From: Neurospora tetrasperma FGSC 2508
Taxonomy: Eukaryota > Ascomycota > Sordariomycetes > Sordariales > Sordariaceae
Length of the DNA stretch: 64,000 nt
NCBI RefSeq assembly: GCF_000213175.1
Contig: NW_009799179.1
Span: 5,863,658-5,927,657, forward strand
Direction of reading: 5' to 3'
Below, piece by piece: positions 24,074-35,718 of this stretch (within the stretch, counting starts at the first letter, position 1; each line of letters begins with the position of its first letter). Position numbers and translations under genes: made by a program. The notes beneath the pieces are model-generated. The model was given only the letters and a program-made list of their open reading frames with translations, was not told the DNA's origin and ran no database searches.

Positions 24074-25210
24074 GTAAGCTTAGCAGTCCATTCATTTGTC
24101 CTGTCTCCGGTGCTCAACTACTGCAGCAGAAACATGAAGGGTGTATACTTCACATACCACAGTATTGGTCTTTTGTTTCCTCATCAACACAGCCACAGTC
24201 CTGCGCATACTGAGATGGCTTCACCAAGCGGATGCCCATGGCGTTTTTCATCAATCTTTTCCTATTTGCACTTTGTACCAGGGTATTCATATCAAAAGCA
24301 TTTGAAGGCGTTGCATTTCTTTTTTTTTTTTTTTTTTTTTTTTCCTTTTTTTTTCCAATGGTATCCGTATTTTCTTGCTTTGTCTTCTTTTCAAATTCTA
24401 TATGTAGTCTTAGTTTACGACCGGAGTCTTTGAATGGTATACTAGAGCCACAAACTAAGAGGGCCACTTGTTAAATTCTCTGTTGAACGTGATGCGGCTA
24501 GATCGAGCGGCTCAGAGTTCCGCATACTTCCCTGGCCTTACATTTATTGTCGCAAAGCATACTATGTATAGCACGGGATCGTAATAATCACAATAACATG
24601 GTGTTCTTTCAAGCTACATTTCGTGGCTTGTCCGAGACACTACACGAACGCAACGCATACATACCTCTAATGAGCTGCACAATTATCAGCATCGGATAGC
24701 GCGAGGGTTCGTCCTGCGCAAAACAGCATCTTAAGGTGGTCTGAAAGTACACCAATTCAAGGTGGCGCGATCCCGTCAGAAACAAGTTTCACTGATAGTG
24801 TATTTGGTTATACAGGAAATCAGTTGAATGCTCTGGAATCTTTCACACATCTATCCTACGCTCACGAAACTGGGCGCTCTGTAGCTGGTCAATGACACGA
24901 TTGATAACTCGCGAGGAGAAGAGATAAGAAAAATACATAACAAGCCTCCGCAGTATTTATGTAGAACTCGCATTTCCCGGAAACCCTTTTGCTCGCTCGT
25001 TCGGGCGTGATCGGGCCAAGATAAACCATCGAATTACTTCACTGCCGAGCGCGAATATCGGCATCGTAGTGGTACATTCATAGGGACAAAACACTACGTT
25101 GTACTGCATTCACTCGGATTCGTTGTCCTCCAAGTCCAAGCCAATTTCTCTTCGAGCATGGGTGAGCCGACCAACCTTCCCCTGCGTGAATGAAGAGGCA
25201 GACTTGTGGA
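24074..25210. other. Convergent intergenic region (3' flanks of F-box and AT-hook genes)
   Basis: No gene is supported. A long T-rich homopolymer tract lies at about 24317-24355. The short openings running through it are homopolymer readings (poly-Phe or poly-Lys). The remainder is ordinary non-coding sequence that must hold both 3' UTRs. Confidence 0.5.
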
Positions 25211-28200
25211 CTATCGCCGTCCAAGCTCAAAATACCTGTTGTTACCTCCTAATGATGGAAGTCCGGAAGCATCGAAATTGGCCATGGTGCTCGCAGTGAA
25301 AGGCGTTCCTGAATTTGAGGTTGACCTCACACTAGCGGTGTTTATAGCGTACCCGGCGCCACTCATGGCCAGAGCCCCTTGACTTCCAGCGCTGTCGAGG
25401 GTACTTGGGTTCAAAAAGTCCCACTCAGTGTTGTTCGTCCCGGCGAAAGACTGCATGTTACTGATGGCTTGAATCCCTTGACTAGTCGGGTGGGTTGTGC
25501 TCGAGCGATGCAGTGCTGTTCCAGGGTTCGTTGTATAAGTCGGTGACTGATGGACCATATTATGCGTACTACTCGTTCGGTACGTCGAAGCCGCAGATGG
25601 CGCCGACGACTGACCCTGTTGTGACCCGTAGGTCGGGTTGCTTGTACTCCCAGTAGACCCTCGGTAACCAGTGTCTGCAGAGCCAAATGCGTTTGTTGAT
25701 GAAGCTGTGAACTGGGGTGATTGGTGAGTAGAGTAGGCGCTTGCGGTCGTTGTACCTGTGGCCAAGTGTTGTTGATAGCGTTGCTGTGAAGCTACTGACT
25801 GCTGAGTTCCGCTGTAGTGGCTATGGCTATTCTGGTACGGCTGTTGAATAGAACCGTAGGGCGGTAATTGATGGGTGTTTGGATACTGCTGAGCAGGGGT
25901 AGGCTGTGGTGTTGTCTGGGCTTGTTGTTGTGCAGTAAAGTTTTGAGTTTGCTGCTGAGGGGATGGATAGCTATGCTGATGCTGGCCTTGACTATATGGC
26001 GATGTTGAGGGGCGGTACTGCGTATAAGGATGGTTTGCCCTATTTTGCTGCTGAGACATCATGGGGCTTGGGGTCTGGGACTGGTGAGCTTGTAATTGTG
26101 CTTGAGTACTTGGCTGTGAAACAGAGGTTTGGTGCTGCTGCGATGACTGCTGCGAAATCGAGTGCGGTCGTTGTGGTTGAGGTTGCTGTGCTGATGATTC
26201 AGGTCGAGGGTGGGGCTGTGATTGTGACATGGAATGTTGTGTATGCGATTGTGACGGTTGTCGTGAATGTTGTTGGGTCGGTGGCTGCCTTTGCTGCGAC
26301 TGTTGCTGTTGATGATTTTTTGTTACTATAGGTCTTGGAACAAGGCTGTGATGCTGTGACTCAATGTTGCTCTTCAGCTCCAGTTGCGCCTGTAGCTGAG
26401 CTTCATAATTCTCCAACGTCGGAGACTGAACGTCGAAGTGACCTTGAGGCGAATGAGCTAGCGGCATAACTTGTTCAAGAGACACTGACGACGACACAGG
26501 GGTCACTTCTGACCCTATTTCAGGGGCCGTATGAAATGTAGCGGGGGCGGTCGCAGGCGCTTGATTTGGACGGGGAACTGGTGCGGGAGTGGCAGCTTTT
26601 ATCTGAGAGGAGACGGCTGGCTCGATGGAGCCTGGAACTGTCATATCATTCGACTTCTTCCCTTTAAGTCTAGAGTCTCTGCTTCTTCGTTGCCGTTTCG
26701 CAGCGGGGATTCCCACTCCCGTCGTGATTGCAGGGATGTATTGAGAACCCTGCTGAGTGGATGATGTCGGCAGAGCAACTGCGCTTGAGGACGGAGTTGT
26801 CGAACCGATCCCGTTGATGTTGTCAACGACACCAACATCTTTTGCAGTCTTCCGTTTTCGCTTCTGGCCCGCATTGCCAGGCACCTGAGCAGAGTCTATA
26901 GTAGTCGGAGCTGGGACCGTACTAGTTGATGGAATCTGTAATCCTTGATCAGAGTGGACGCTTTGCTGAACTTGCTTTTGGGTTGGGTTGCCATTCAGTC
27001 CCACTGTCCGTTGCTGTTTAGCAATAGATGGTACAGTGGTCTGCAGTTCGTTTGGTCCTGAAATGTCCGTTTCTGTGGGAGCGTCCACCTGCGTTCTGGG
27101 AGCGGAACCCTTTGGCCGCGATCCCTTTTTCTTGGCCGACTGAACAGAAGCGACGGAGTTCACAGCAGTAAATGAAGCATTGGCCGGTTGATACTGCGTA
27201 CCTTCCAATGTCTGTGATAACTGAGCAGAAGTGTAGGAATCATCCGCTGGCTGGACTGCCTGTCTTGGAAGAACGGCGGCATCGGACACCTTTGGCCGAT
27301 TTCTTGACCCCTTAGGCCGGCCTCTCTTCTTCATATTCCCCGGGGTCTCAACGACAAGACTGTCGTTGCCGGATCCATGATGCTGTATGGTACGCGCTGG
27401 AATAGTCGCTGCTACATGGCTGGTAACCGTATCCGGCCGCGTTATTCCTGGAGCTTCAACATGAGCTGGTTCACGGTGAGGGCTTGCGGCTTGGGCAAGC
27501 AGCATAACATTAGCATCCACCATGTCAGGAGTGCTTGTATCGCCGCACTCAGCGTCGACCCAGTTCCTATCAGTACCAGCCCCTCTGTGTGTCCGGTCTG
27601 TATCGGGGATGTCCTTGCTAGAGCCCTTTTTCAAGCCTTTGTCCTTACGCACCTTGGTGGCCTTGCTCCCTTTTGGCCTTCCCCGTTTTCGCCGAACTGG
27701 TTCAGGTCCATCCATTTGACGAACAGGGGCCAAATTTTGCTGCCCATTGTTACCTCCAAGTTTTGGAAAGATTTCGGCTATCCAGCCAACAAACAAGCTT
27801 CCCGAACCATTCGCCTCGGCGCTTTGGGGAAACTCACCGTTCGCGGGCGGCGGAGCACCAGGTATGCCTCCGAAAAAAGCGAGGGCCTTGCAAATCTGAT
27901 CAACGACAAGAAGCGGCTGCAGGCTTCGAAGGAGCGTCAAAAGACGTGCTTGTTCTGATTTGGTTTCGTCGGCATTCAAGGGAGTTTGGCGGCCTGACAT
28001 ATAGGGCGCCTGAGCGGATGTGGTGGCTGGAACGAAAGGCTTCGCCGTCTCATCCGGTAACTGAACAAATTTGCTTCTCCTATGAGAAACATAGCCATTC
28101 TCGAAAGCTCGTTTAGCGGCCAGCTCCGTACTCTCGCTCGTACGTTTGGCTTGAGCATCTCGTTCTGTTGCCTCGGCCCTCCCGGCCACCCCCATATGCA

Positions 28201-28634
28201 TAACGCTGAAGTTCCCCTTGGATTCATCGGTTTTTCCTTTGAGCTTACTTGGAACGGGGTTCCGAATCCGGCCATCCCGGTGAGGGCCGTTCGCAGCGTC
28301 CTGGAGGTTCGACTCGGCCGGGGTAAGAAGGCCAAACCCGCCTTGAACGGCGGACGCAGTTGCCGAATCAATGGCGATATTGGAAACTCTCCCGACAGCT
28401 ACAGCCTGATTCGCAGACGGGGGAAGAGACGGTACGGATCCCGGCTTTGGCACCGGGACCGGAGTCACTTTCTGAGCGGGAGTATGCCGGCCTGGCGCGG
28501 AAGTAGTGGCATCGGCCGGCCTAGCAGCCTTTGGGCCTATGAGAGCAACATGACAGCCAGTCAGCAACATGCACCAAGTATATGGAGGCGAAATGCACGA
28601 AGGGTTACTCTGGCCTACCTGAAGCTGTAGCCAT
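25211..28634 (-). CDS. AT-hook, glutamine-rich nuclear protein
   Basis: Two exons predict 1113 residues. Exon 1 is only 16 nt (28634-28619: ATG in CCATGG context, giving MATAS). The intron is 28618-28537 (82 bp) with a TGCTGAC branch site and ATAG acceptor; exon 2 is 28536-25211. The uninterrupted frame instead runs through the intron to a GTG and has no upstream ATG, so the spliced start is preferred. AT-hooks: RKRGRPKGS at about 288-296 and KKRGRPKGS at 408-416, with a weaker KKKGSRPKGS at 474-483. Further basic clusters lie near 564 and 618-633 (possible nuclear signals). A compact segment at about 200-266 (LLTLLRSLQPLLVVDQICKA) looks structured. Residues ~745-960 are Gln/Ser/Pro-rich, then Ser/Thr/Gly-rich to the end. 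This suggests a DNA minor-groove binding protein with a disordered activation or scaffold tail. No zinc cluster, bZIP or homeobox is present and its targets are unknown. Confidence 0.82.
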
Positions 28635-30462
28635 GGAATCTCTACCCGCGGAACAAGCTCGAGTGGCACCCGGGCAGTAAATGTTGCTAGTGGGGCAACG
28701 GGCAGAATCTGGATTGGAGAGCCAGAAGGGGGCAGGGCGAATGGAATCCTGCTGTTGCCGCAGAGATTGAGGTCAGAAGTGCACAGCTAGAGCTCCTGCT
28801 GTTCACATATTACTAGGCGACGGTTTCTTAACCCTGGATGAGTGCCTAATTGTCTGTTACCGGGCGCAAGATTAGGGACGGACGATTTGATGGCGGGAAC
28901 AGAACGAAGACGGGTAAGGGTAAGCGTATGGTGGACGGATTCAGATGCTGCTGAATAGGCAACTCTGGAGAGGTAACCAACGAGATCGAATCCGCCGGCC
29001 GCGGCGATGCTGCCGGATGTTCAAAAGGGCGCAGCAAAACTTGATGTGCCGGTCGGGGAGTCGCAGCGAGCTGACTGGTCGCACCATGGACGAGTGGAAA
29101 ATGATAGCAACTGAAATGGCTACTGTGATGGCAACTGTAATGGCGCGCTTATGGTCCGTCTTCGACCACGGAACCTGTCACTATGTAAACGCCAGACGCC
29201 GCGGCTGCGTTGGAGTACGCGCCTCCACTGTTGAAATGTACGTTGTAACGCTCTGTAGCCGGCCAAACTCGGCCAAGCGCGGAGAGGGAGAGAGAGCACA
29301 ATCGCGAGATGTGTGCTTTGGGGGTCGCCAGAAAACCGAGTCGGGTTCGGATGTTGTTGTGCGGAAATGTACAGTCGGCCCTCGTGGTCGGGCTGTGCTG
29401 CTTGAGTAAAAGCGTGCGGGGATGACAGGTTGGCCTGCAGGCGCTCGAGGGCACTCTTTCCCGGTCGAAGGTAGGTAGAGGCAGCGAGGAACCTCAGACG
29501 AGATTGACACCTACAGAGAGGGCCACCGGTGTCTGTGCCTGTATACCTCTAGCTCTCTATGTGCTTATAGATGGCAAAATTGGCTCTAATTGTATCCTCC
29601 AGGGAATCACCTCATCACACGGCACTGGAGAGATTCTCCTCCAACACCTGACATTCATATGTCTCATCGTCGTGAGATTCCCGTACTGCAACGCCAGGCT
29701 ATAGTTAGGTATAGACACAGGCAAGGTAGGTGTTCAAACACAATACCTCTAGCCACAATGGATGTGTACAGTCCGTGGCTCGTGCCAGGCCCGTCATGGG
29801 CGCCAGGTGCACCTGAGGCTCCAGGGAGTGACGACTTTCGCTTCCACTTCCGGGCACTTCTTGTAAAGTACCGCTGGCCCGTCGGTGCCTGTCTCCAGGA
29901 CTTGCCTAGCCGCCTGAGTTGGTAGAGGTTTTTAATCCCCAACCCTCAAGCTAGAGTTCCTAGCAGAAGCGCATGCGTAGTTCGTGCCTCAGTGCTGGAC
30001 AATGTACCATCTAGCGGTACTTAGGTTCGGTGAATTATCAGGTTATCTCTAGTTCGTGGCCTGTCTGGTGTACCAGATTTAAGGAGCTACCGCGCGTACG
30101 GATTGGGGCTCAACTCATCACCTCCCCTCCCCTCTTACGTAGGCCAGCACGGCCGCTCCCCACTCTGAACCTCGCGGATAGCTCTACGTTGGATCGCCAT
30201 CCATCGTTGTCAATAACAGTCCTATTCACCCTTTCTCATCACTTGCCGCCGCCGCATTGCCCCTGGTCGAATATTCCCATTCATCTCTTCATATACAGTC
30301 TGAGTCAAGTCCCGCCTTCTCCTCGTCGACGCGGCTCCTCCCTGATTGCTGCCGAGTTGCGCACATACAGCCCAGCTTCACCATCACGACAGCGAATTTC
30401 TCTGGGTACAGTGGTAGGGTGGGCATAGAAGCATCGCTTTCAGTGCCCGAGGACCACCGACC
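28635..30462. other. Divergent intergenic region between AT-hook gene and VMA5
   Basis: 1.8 kb shared upstream region. Several openings exist on both strands (for example 28945-29409 and 30030-30428), but none has a domain, a convincing start and splice sites. The segment 30110-30460 is strongly pyrimidine-rich on +, typical of the leader of a highly expressed fungal gene, and leads directly into the VMA5 start. No MITE copy was found here. Confidence 0.5.
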
Positions 30463-31819
30463 ATGGCACCGACAACTCGCTACTCGCTCGTCTCTCTTCC
30501 TGTCCGCATCTTCGACGACGAGCCCCTCTCCGAGCTCACCTCCACCATTGGTCAGGACAATGGAGACATACTCGAGTTCTCCATACCCTCCTTCAAAATC
30601 GGTACACTTGATGCCTTGGTGCAGCATGCCGATGACCTGACAAAGCTCAACGCCATCTGTGAGGCAGTAGTGTCCAAAGTGGCCGATTCCCTGGCAGGCA
30701 TTCTTGACGGGGACGAAGACAAGATATCGCAGCAAAAGATGGTGAACGATAGTAAGCATTGCTCCTCCGTAGAACTGATGGCGCCATTGCTACGTCGATG
30801 ATGCTAACAATGCCCAGAGCCCACGGACAGCTATATTTGCTCCTTCCAGTGGAACAAGGTTCGCTACCGAGCTGAAAAGCCCCTGGGCGAGTTGATCGAG
30901 AATCTACAGAAAGATATCCAGAACATCGATAACGATGTTAAGGCCAAGTTCAACCAGTATAATGCCGTGAAGACGAATTTATCTGCCTTGCAAAGAAAGC
31001 AGACGTAAGTCACTCAATGTTGCGCCGTCTCTCGGTTACTCCGCAAGGCACTGACTGCTCTTCAGTGGCAACCTTGCAACCAAGTCCCTTACGCCCATAG
31101 TCCAGCCTGACGTCCTTATTCAAGACTCTGAATACCTGGAAACACACCTGATCGTGGTTCCTTTGAGTGCACGCAAAGACTTCCTTCGGAGCTACGAAAC
31201 CATTGCCGAAATGGTTGTACCCAGGTCGGCTCTTCAGATAGCGCAAGATGACGAGTTCATCCTATTCGCCGTTACAACCTTCAAGAAAACCAGTGCCGAC
31301 TTTTTGCACAAATGTCGCGAACACAAGTGGACACCCCGTCAATACAAGTACGTCGAGGGTGGAAAGGAGGAAGAGCAACGCGAGCTTGAGCGCATGGTCA
31401 GGGAAGAAAAGAAAGTCTGGGGCGAAGCTTTGCACATGGGAAGGTCAGGTTGGAGTGAGAGCGTCATGGTCTGGGCACACGTCTTGACTTTACGTGTTTT
31501 TGTCGAGACAGTGCTGCGATACGGTCTGCCTCTGGAGTTTGTGTGTGCTCTTGTCAAGGTAGGGCTTCGATGAGGGATGACGACAGTGCGACTTACGCTG
31601 ACACTGTGGCAGACCACCCCCAAGCAGGCCAAGAAAGTCAAAACTGCTTTGGACAAGGCATACTCGTACCTCGGTGGAAACGCCTTCGGGAGAGACAAAC
31701 GAGGGCGGTTTACTAAAGATGATGCCTCTCTAGCATCGGAAATGGCCGCGGCAGGTTATTCCGCGGGTGATGCCAACGAGTACACGGCTTATGTGTATTA
31801 TGAATTTGAATTTCCTTGA
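30463..31819 (+). CDS. VMA5: V-type H+-ATPase subunit C
   Basis: Four exons (30463-30751, 30818-31004, 31066-31558, 31613-31819) predict 391 residues, close to the usual fungal length (about 390). Introns are 66, 61 and 54 bp with donors GTAAGC, GTAAGT, GTAGGG and branch sites such as TGCTAAC and CGCTGAC. Splice phases 1, 2, 0 all restore the frame. The ATG lies in GACCATGG context. Subunit C links the V1 head to the stator stalks of the vacuolar proton pump and controls V1-Vo assembly. Family features seen: the start MAPTTRYSLVSLPV, the KPTDSYICSFQWNKVRY segment, NLATKSLTPIVQPDVLI, the WGEALHMGRSGWSESVMVWAH block, LRYGLPLEFVCALVK and the conserved end YVYYEFEF. Convergent with the APS kinase gene (275 bp between stops). 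Confidence 0.96.
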
Positions 31820-32094
31820 TGGGTAGGTTTTAGTTCAGAGCCATGCGGTGGCGGCGACAGCAACGACGGCGGCGGCGAATGATAAAATGTGCGCACTTGG
31901 GCGTGATTCTCACGCACCATGTGTCATATACGTTGTCAACAGTAGGCATTACTAGATAGGTATTCTCCCCTTGAAAGCGCCCGACAAGGACAGCACATCC
32001 GCTCGTGGTTTCGGTTAATGACTTCATTCAGCTTTCACGCACACTTAAACGGGTCCCCAGGTGTGGGGTGATTGTATCCTCGTCCAGTTCAAGC

Positions 32095-32921
32095 TTATCT
32101 TGTCTCCTTAGTTCCGCTGATGAGACCAGCCTCGGCCAGGTAATCTACAATCTTCTTGACGCACTCCTCCACGCTTAGAAGGTCTGTCCTGATGGTAATT
32201 TCAGGCGACTCTGGTGCCTCGTAGGGCGCCGAAATGCCAGTGAAGTCCTTGATTTCCCCAGCGCGGGCCTTCTTGTACAGCCCCTTGGGATCTCTCTTTT
32301 CGGCCTCAGCAAGAGGAACGTCAACGAATACTTCGATGAATGGAAGCACGTCATCTCCAGCCTGTGTCGAATTTGCGTGGAGGTCACGCGCGATCTGACG
32401 GTCGGCGCGGTAAGGAGAAATAAACGAGGTCAGGGCAATTGTGGAAGAGTCGGCAAAAAGCTTGGCTACCTGAAAGGGCAAAATCCAAGGGAGTAAGCAC
32501 GAGAAGCAAACAGAGTGAAGGGGAGAAAGCTTGGGAGCTGGTGGATTGGACATACCTCTGCGATGCGCCGAATGTTCTCATTGCGGTCCTTTTCCGAGAA
32601 GCCAAGATCCTTATTCAGCCCGAAACGCACATTGTCACCATCCAGCCGGTAAGCGGCCAGGCCGATGTGCAAGAGATGCTGCTCAAGAGCGGTTGCGACT
32701 GTCGACTTTCCCGATGCTGACAAGCCTGTGAACCAGATGGTGAAACCACGCTGGCCACGCAACTGGTTGCGTTCATGTCGCGAAAGCGACGGATGCCAGG
32801 TGATGTTACTGTATAAGCCACGAGTCAATGTCAGTCAGTCTTTCTACCTCTCCTGGAAGCCACGCAATTCTAGCAAGAGGCGGATAAATGGGCGGGAGAG
32901 GATCTGGACTTACGTCGCCAT
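32095..32921 (-). CDS. MET14: Adenylyl-sulfate kinase (APS kinase)
   Basis: Three exons (32921-32914, 32808-32556, 32469-32095) predict 211 residues. Exon 1 is only 8 nt (ATGGCGAC) followed by a 105-bp intron with GTAAGT donor, CTGAC branch region and ACAG acceptor; splicing gives [18 protein letters not shown], the usual fungal start. Intron 2 (32555-32470, 86 bp) splits [14 protein letters not shown]. The enzyme phosphorylates adenosine 5'-phosphosulfate to PAPS in cytosolic sulfate assimilation. The Walker A loop GLSASGKST is at residues 31-39. Substrate-binding segments [51 protein letters not shown] and the [11 protein letters not shown] lid are present, and length matches the family. 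It is the stand-alone kinase, not the kinase-like domain fused to ATP sulfurylase. Confidence 0.96.
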
Positions 32922-33585
32922 TGTGACTGTTCGCGGCAACTGTGATCTAGAGTTGTGATGGTTGTGACTGGATTTCGGGCAGGTCCTTTGGCGCGCGCAA
33001 CAGGCAAAGACGGGCAATAGAAATGGAAAAACAAGGATGCGAATGACTCTGAGCTATTGTTACCACTCAGTATGTTAGGTCCGGTGTAAACGCCGATGTA
33101 TGTATCGACCCGCCTCCTTGGTTTAGCTAACGTATTGCGCAATCGCTCTCAGCGGCCCTTTGTGTGACAGAAGTGGGCCCGACAGCGCCGAGTACCGCAG
33201 TACCGAGGTACTCTCGTGCTTATCGACGAGGTTACACCCCAGTTCTTTCTTCCTCCGGTCTACATACCTTTTCGGCACTCCGTCTATAGATGGTAAAGGG
33301 GGCTACGATGCATACAGGCTGGGCAGTCTACGGACGCCCATTGATAAATATGCGAGTTTGTATGTGTGCTAGAGATCTAGGGGGGTCTAGTGTGCCTGTT
33401 CCATCCACCTTGTCTACGAAGTAGTACCGGAACTCCATGTGTCGGCGGCCACCAAGCCCGATTAAAGTATTCAGTCGACTGCCCACTCCTCTTCCTTTGA
33501 TAATTGTACGTCCTACAGCCAGCTGGCCCGGTGCTCCTGAAGGGGCTATATTACAGGCTGCAGGCATCATGTCCTCTATGAGCTT
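32922..33585. other. Intergenic region between APS kinase and thioesterase
   Basis: Holds the APS kinase promoter and leader and the thioesterase 3' end. Short openings on both strands lack any recognisable motif. No repeat or RNA gene was seen. Confidence 0.45.
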
Positions 33586-34633
33586 CTACTTGACAGGATA
33601 CACTTTTGCCATTGTCTGATCATTCCAGGATTAGCTTGATAGACTCGAAACCTGCCAATAGAGAGATTTCAACGTACCGCTGCTTGCTTGGGGGAGATGT
33701 AGAGAGCGCTTGCTGTCACCAACACGGTTGGCTCCTCTCCTTCCTTGGACGGGAGTGTCTCGATGTGGCCTTCCACCCAAGCCTTTCGTCCTTCCACCTT
33801 GACGGTGGTGGCCCGCAAGACAAGATACTGGTCGGCCATGGCGGGAGCTTTGTAGTTAATGTCCAGCTTGGCCGTCATGCCGACGTTGAAAGGCAACACG
33901 GGGAAGCAGCATCTGGCCAAACCTTCATCGAGCATTGTAGCCAGAAAACCGCCATGGATGACGCCCATGTGACCGCACAGATCAGTTCCAACGTGGGATA
34001 TCTGTACAAAGTTCTTTCCCGTCTTCTCGGAAAAGCTGAAGGGCGGAACCACCACTTTTCCTGGACCCATGAGGACGCCACCCGTCAGATTTCGTTTTCG
34101 CCATGCCTCAGGAATCTTCATGTGTGGACGTGACTCGATGAAGTCGGGATTGGTCCTCAAGGAGAGGGTCAGGGGATGCGAGTTGATAAAGTTCTCCTTG
34201 GCCTGAGCGTCATCATCCGGGGGGGTAAATAGAGAGACGGTTTCGGCGTCGCTGGGCGGTGAAGTGATGGCAACCATGGTGTCGTAGGCAGGCGCGGCCG
34301 CGATCACAAAGCCGAGTGTTGTGAGAAACAGAGCACGGAAAGAAAAGCGGAGGGTAGATAGAATCGCCCGAAAGAAGAAAGGCCGAACCGGCGATGCAGG
34401 GGCAGTGGCCGGGTCTAAGGCGGCAACATGCCGGCCGATAAGTCAGCAAGGCCGGTAGAGCAGCAGAAGCATAACGCCCGGGCACGGAATAAGAGGGATG
34501 TGGGCGGCTCACTGAAGTGACTGGCAGACGAATACGGCCGGCAAGGTGTGGTCCGGAGTATACAAGCCGGAACCGAGCGTGAAGACTGAGCGGGACGGCG
34601 GCGTATGAGCCAGGATGCAAGCCGAGAGGACAT
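33586..34633 (-). CDS. 4HBT-family (hotdog) thioesterase, probably mitochondrial and membrane-anchored
   Basis: Exon 1 34633-34513 (40 residues, MSSRLASWLIRRR..., an Arg/Ser-rich mitochondrial-type presequence ending in SSASHF). Intron 34512-34415 (98 bp, GTGAGC donor, TGCTGAC branch, TTAG acceptor). Exon 2 begins at 34414. Residues ~66-88 form a single hydrophobic segment (FLTTLGFVIAAAPAYDTMVA). The hotdog domain follows: VGTDLCGHMGVIHGG and then a catalytic-type Asp in ATMLDEGLA (HGG ~194-196, Asp ~203), then LDINYKAP and the core strands. This family hydrolyses acyl-CoA or similar thioesters; the substrate is not evident. The end is uncertain: unspliced, exon 2 stops at 33669 (288 residues); with a 62-bp intron 33677-33616 (GTACGT donor, CTAAT branch, TCAG acceptor) it ends TMAKVYPVK at 33586 (295 residues). 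I prefer the spliced end, moderately. Confidence 0.85.
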
Positions 34634-35718
34634 GATGCAGCAGTTTGGGAACCTGTCCTTTTCCAGACCAGCGGCCACTATAACCTAGGATACAGCAGCG
34701 TCGAGCATCCGACGATACTGGGCTGCCACAGATCTCCAATGCGTACCAATATATGGTTTGTCAGGCCCTATGCAATCCGTAGATGTACCCAACAAAACGG
34801 CCCTGAAAAGGGTCAGGAGCTGAGTTCGCGATACGTGCGTGTAGCGGGGCAACGGAGAAAATGGGGCCCACCTTTGCGCAGCTCCCTGCCCAGATCCAGT
34901 GTCTGCGGAATGGGTCAAACGGTGAAGTTATGGGATCGAAGCAGCAGCAGCGGCTATACACATCACCCCTTGTTTAATTGTTAGCTCGGTACTGTTAACC
35001 CCCATAGAAAAGGACGTAGAGCAAAACCCACGCTAACAATTAAACCAGGGTTGATGTACAATGCGAGAGCTCTTCACAGCTCCTGTGTAACGGCTACTGT
35101 AGAAGTGTAGTTGGGCGCGAAGGGTGTAGTAGGTATTTTGACAGCAGGGTTGGGGCCAAAGCTTTCATGGGCTGGAAGATGAAGACTTGCGACACAACCC
35201 CCTTTCGGATCATCGTCATCATCGCCGACTTGGGTTGAATCTTTGAAATGTCCACGCCGGGTACTGTCCGGTACACTGCCAAGAGACCCACCACGACTAA
35301 CCTCTTCACATCTTAAATCCGATGACCCCTAATGTTCTCCGCTTTCTCCACCACATACCCCTTGTCACATGTCCCTGCGTGGTTGGCCAGCCAGCTCATG
35401 TGTAAACAATGAGACAATATCAGTTAATCCCATGTGAAAATTCGTCGGGATAGGTACGTACCCATGAGGTATGTACGCTACGTAGCAGTAGATGTAGTAG
35501 CATTCTATCACGAGCAAGCATCAGAAACATCATGGCTACTCCAGTCATTGTAGCCAATACTGAAATCATTGCCTTCTTGAGCAAGGAGGCGAACAAACAT
35601 CTTTGGTAGGGCATGTAGGCGAATGTCAACAGGGGAAGGATCTTTAACCAATCAGGCTTCGAGAGCTACAGGCTAACTAGTTTTTCACCCAAAAATCGAA
35701 ACGCTTTGCCCAACTACA
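34634..35718. other. Intergenic region between thioesterase and MAK21
   Basis: Contains the thioesterase promoter, one short inverted-repeat element (34960-35058) and the MAK21 3' flank. The openings at 34678-34918 and 35094-35629 have no domains. Nothing else was recognised. Confidence 0.45.
34960..35058 (+). mobile_element. Short MITE-like element, copy A (about 100 bp)
   Basis: Inverted repeats of about 27 bp: left 34960-34986 (ends TGTTTAATTGTTAGC) and right 35032-35058 (GCTAACAATTAAACCAGGGT). The inner 14 bp, GTTTAATTGTTAGC, is a perfect match. The outer right end (AAACCAGGGTTGATGTACA) matches the ends of the elements at 20562, 39203 and 39354. Only ~45 bp lie between the arms, so this is an internally deleted or minimal member, or a fold-back. 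Confidence 0.65.

Noticed and set aside
24110-24474. Overlapping openings around a poly-T tract
   Set aside because: They are created by the homopolymer (runs of Phe or Lys) in the 3' flank of the F-box gene.
25963-26331. 122-codon opening opposite the AT-hook gene
   Set aside because: A shadow of the Gln-rich CAG/CAA codons on the other strand, giving Val/Ala/Leu repeats.
28945-30428. Several 100-150 codon openings between the AT-hook gene and VMA5
   Set aside because: No domains, conflicting strands, and composition typical of fungal promoters and leaders.
33606-34133. 175-codon + strand opening opposite the thioesterase
   Set aside because: Antisense to a conserved hotdog domain; no motif of its own.
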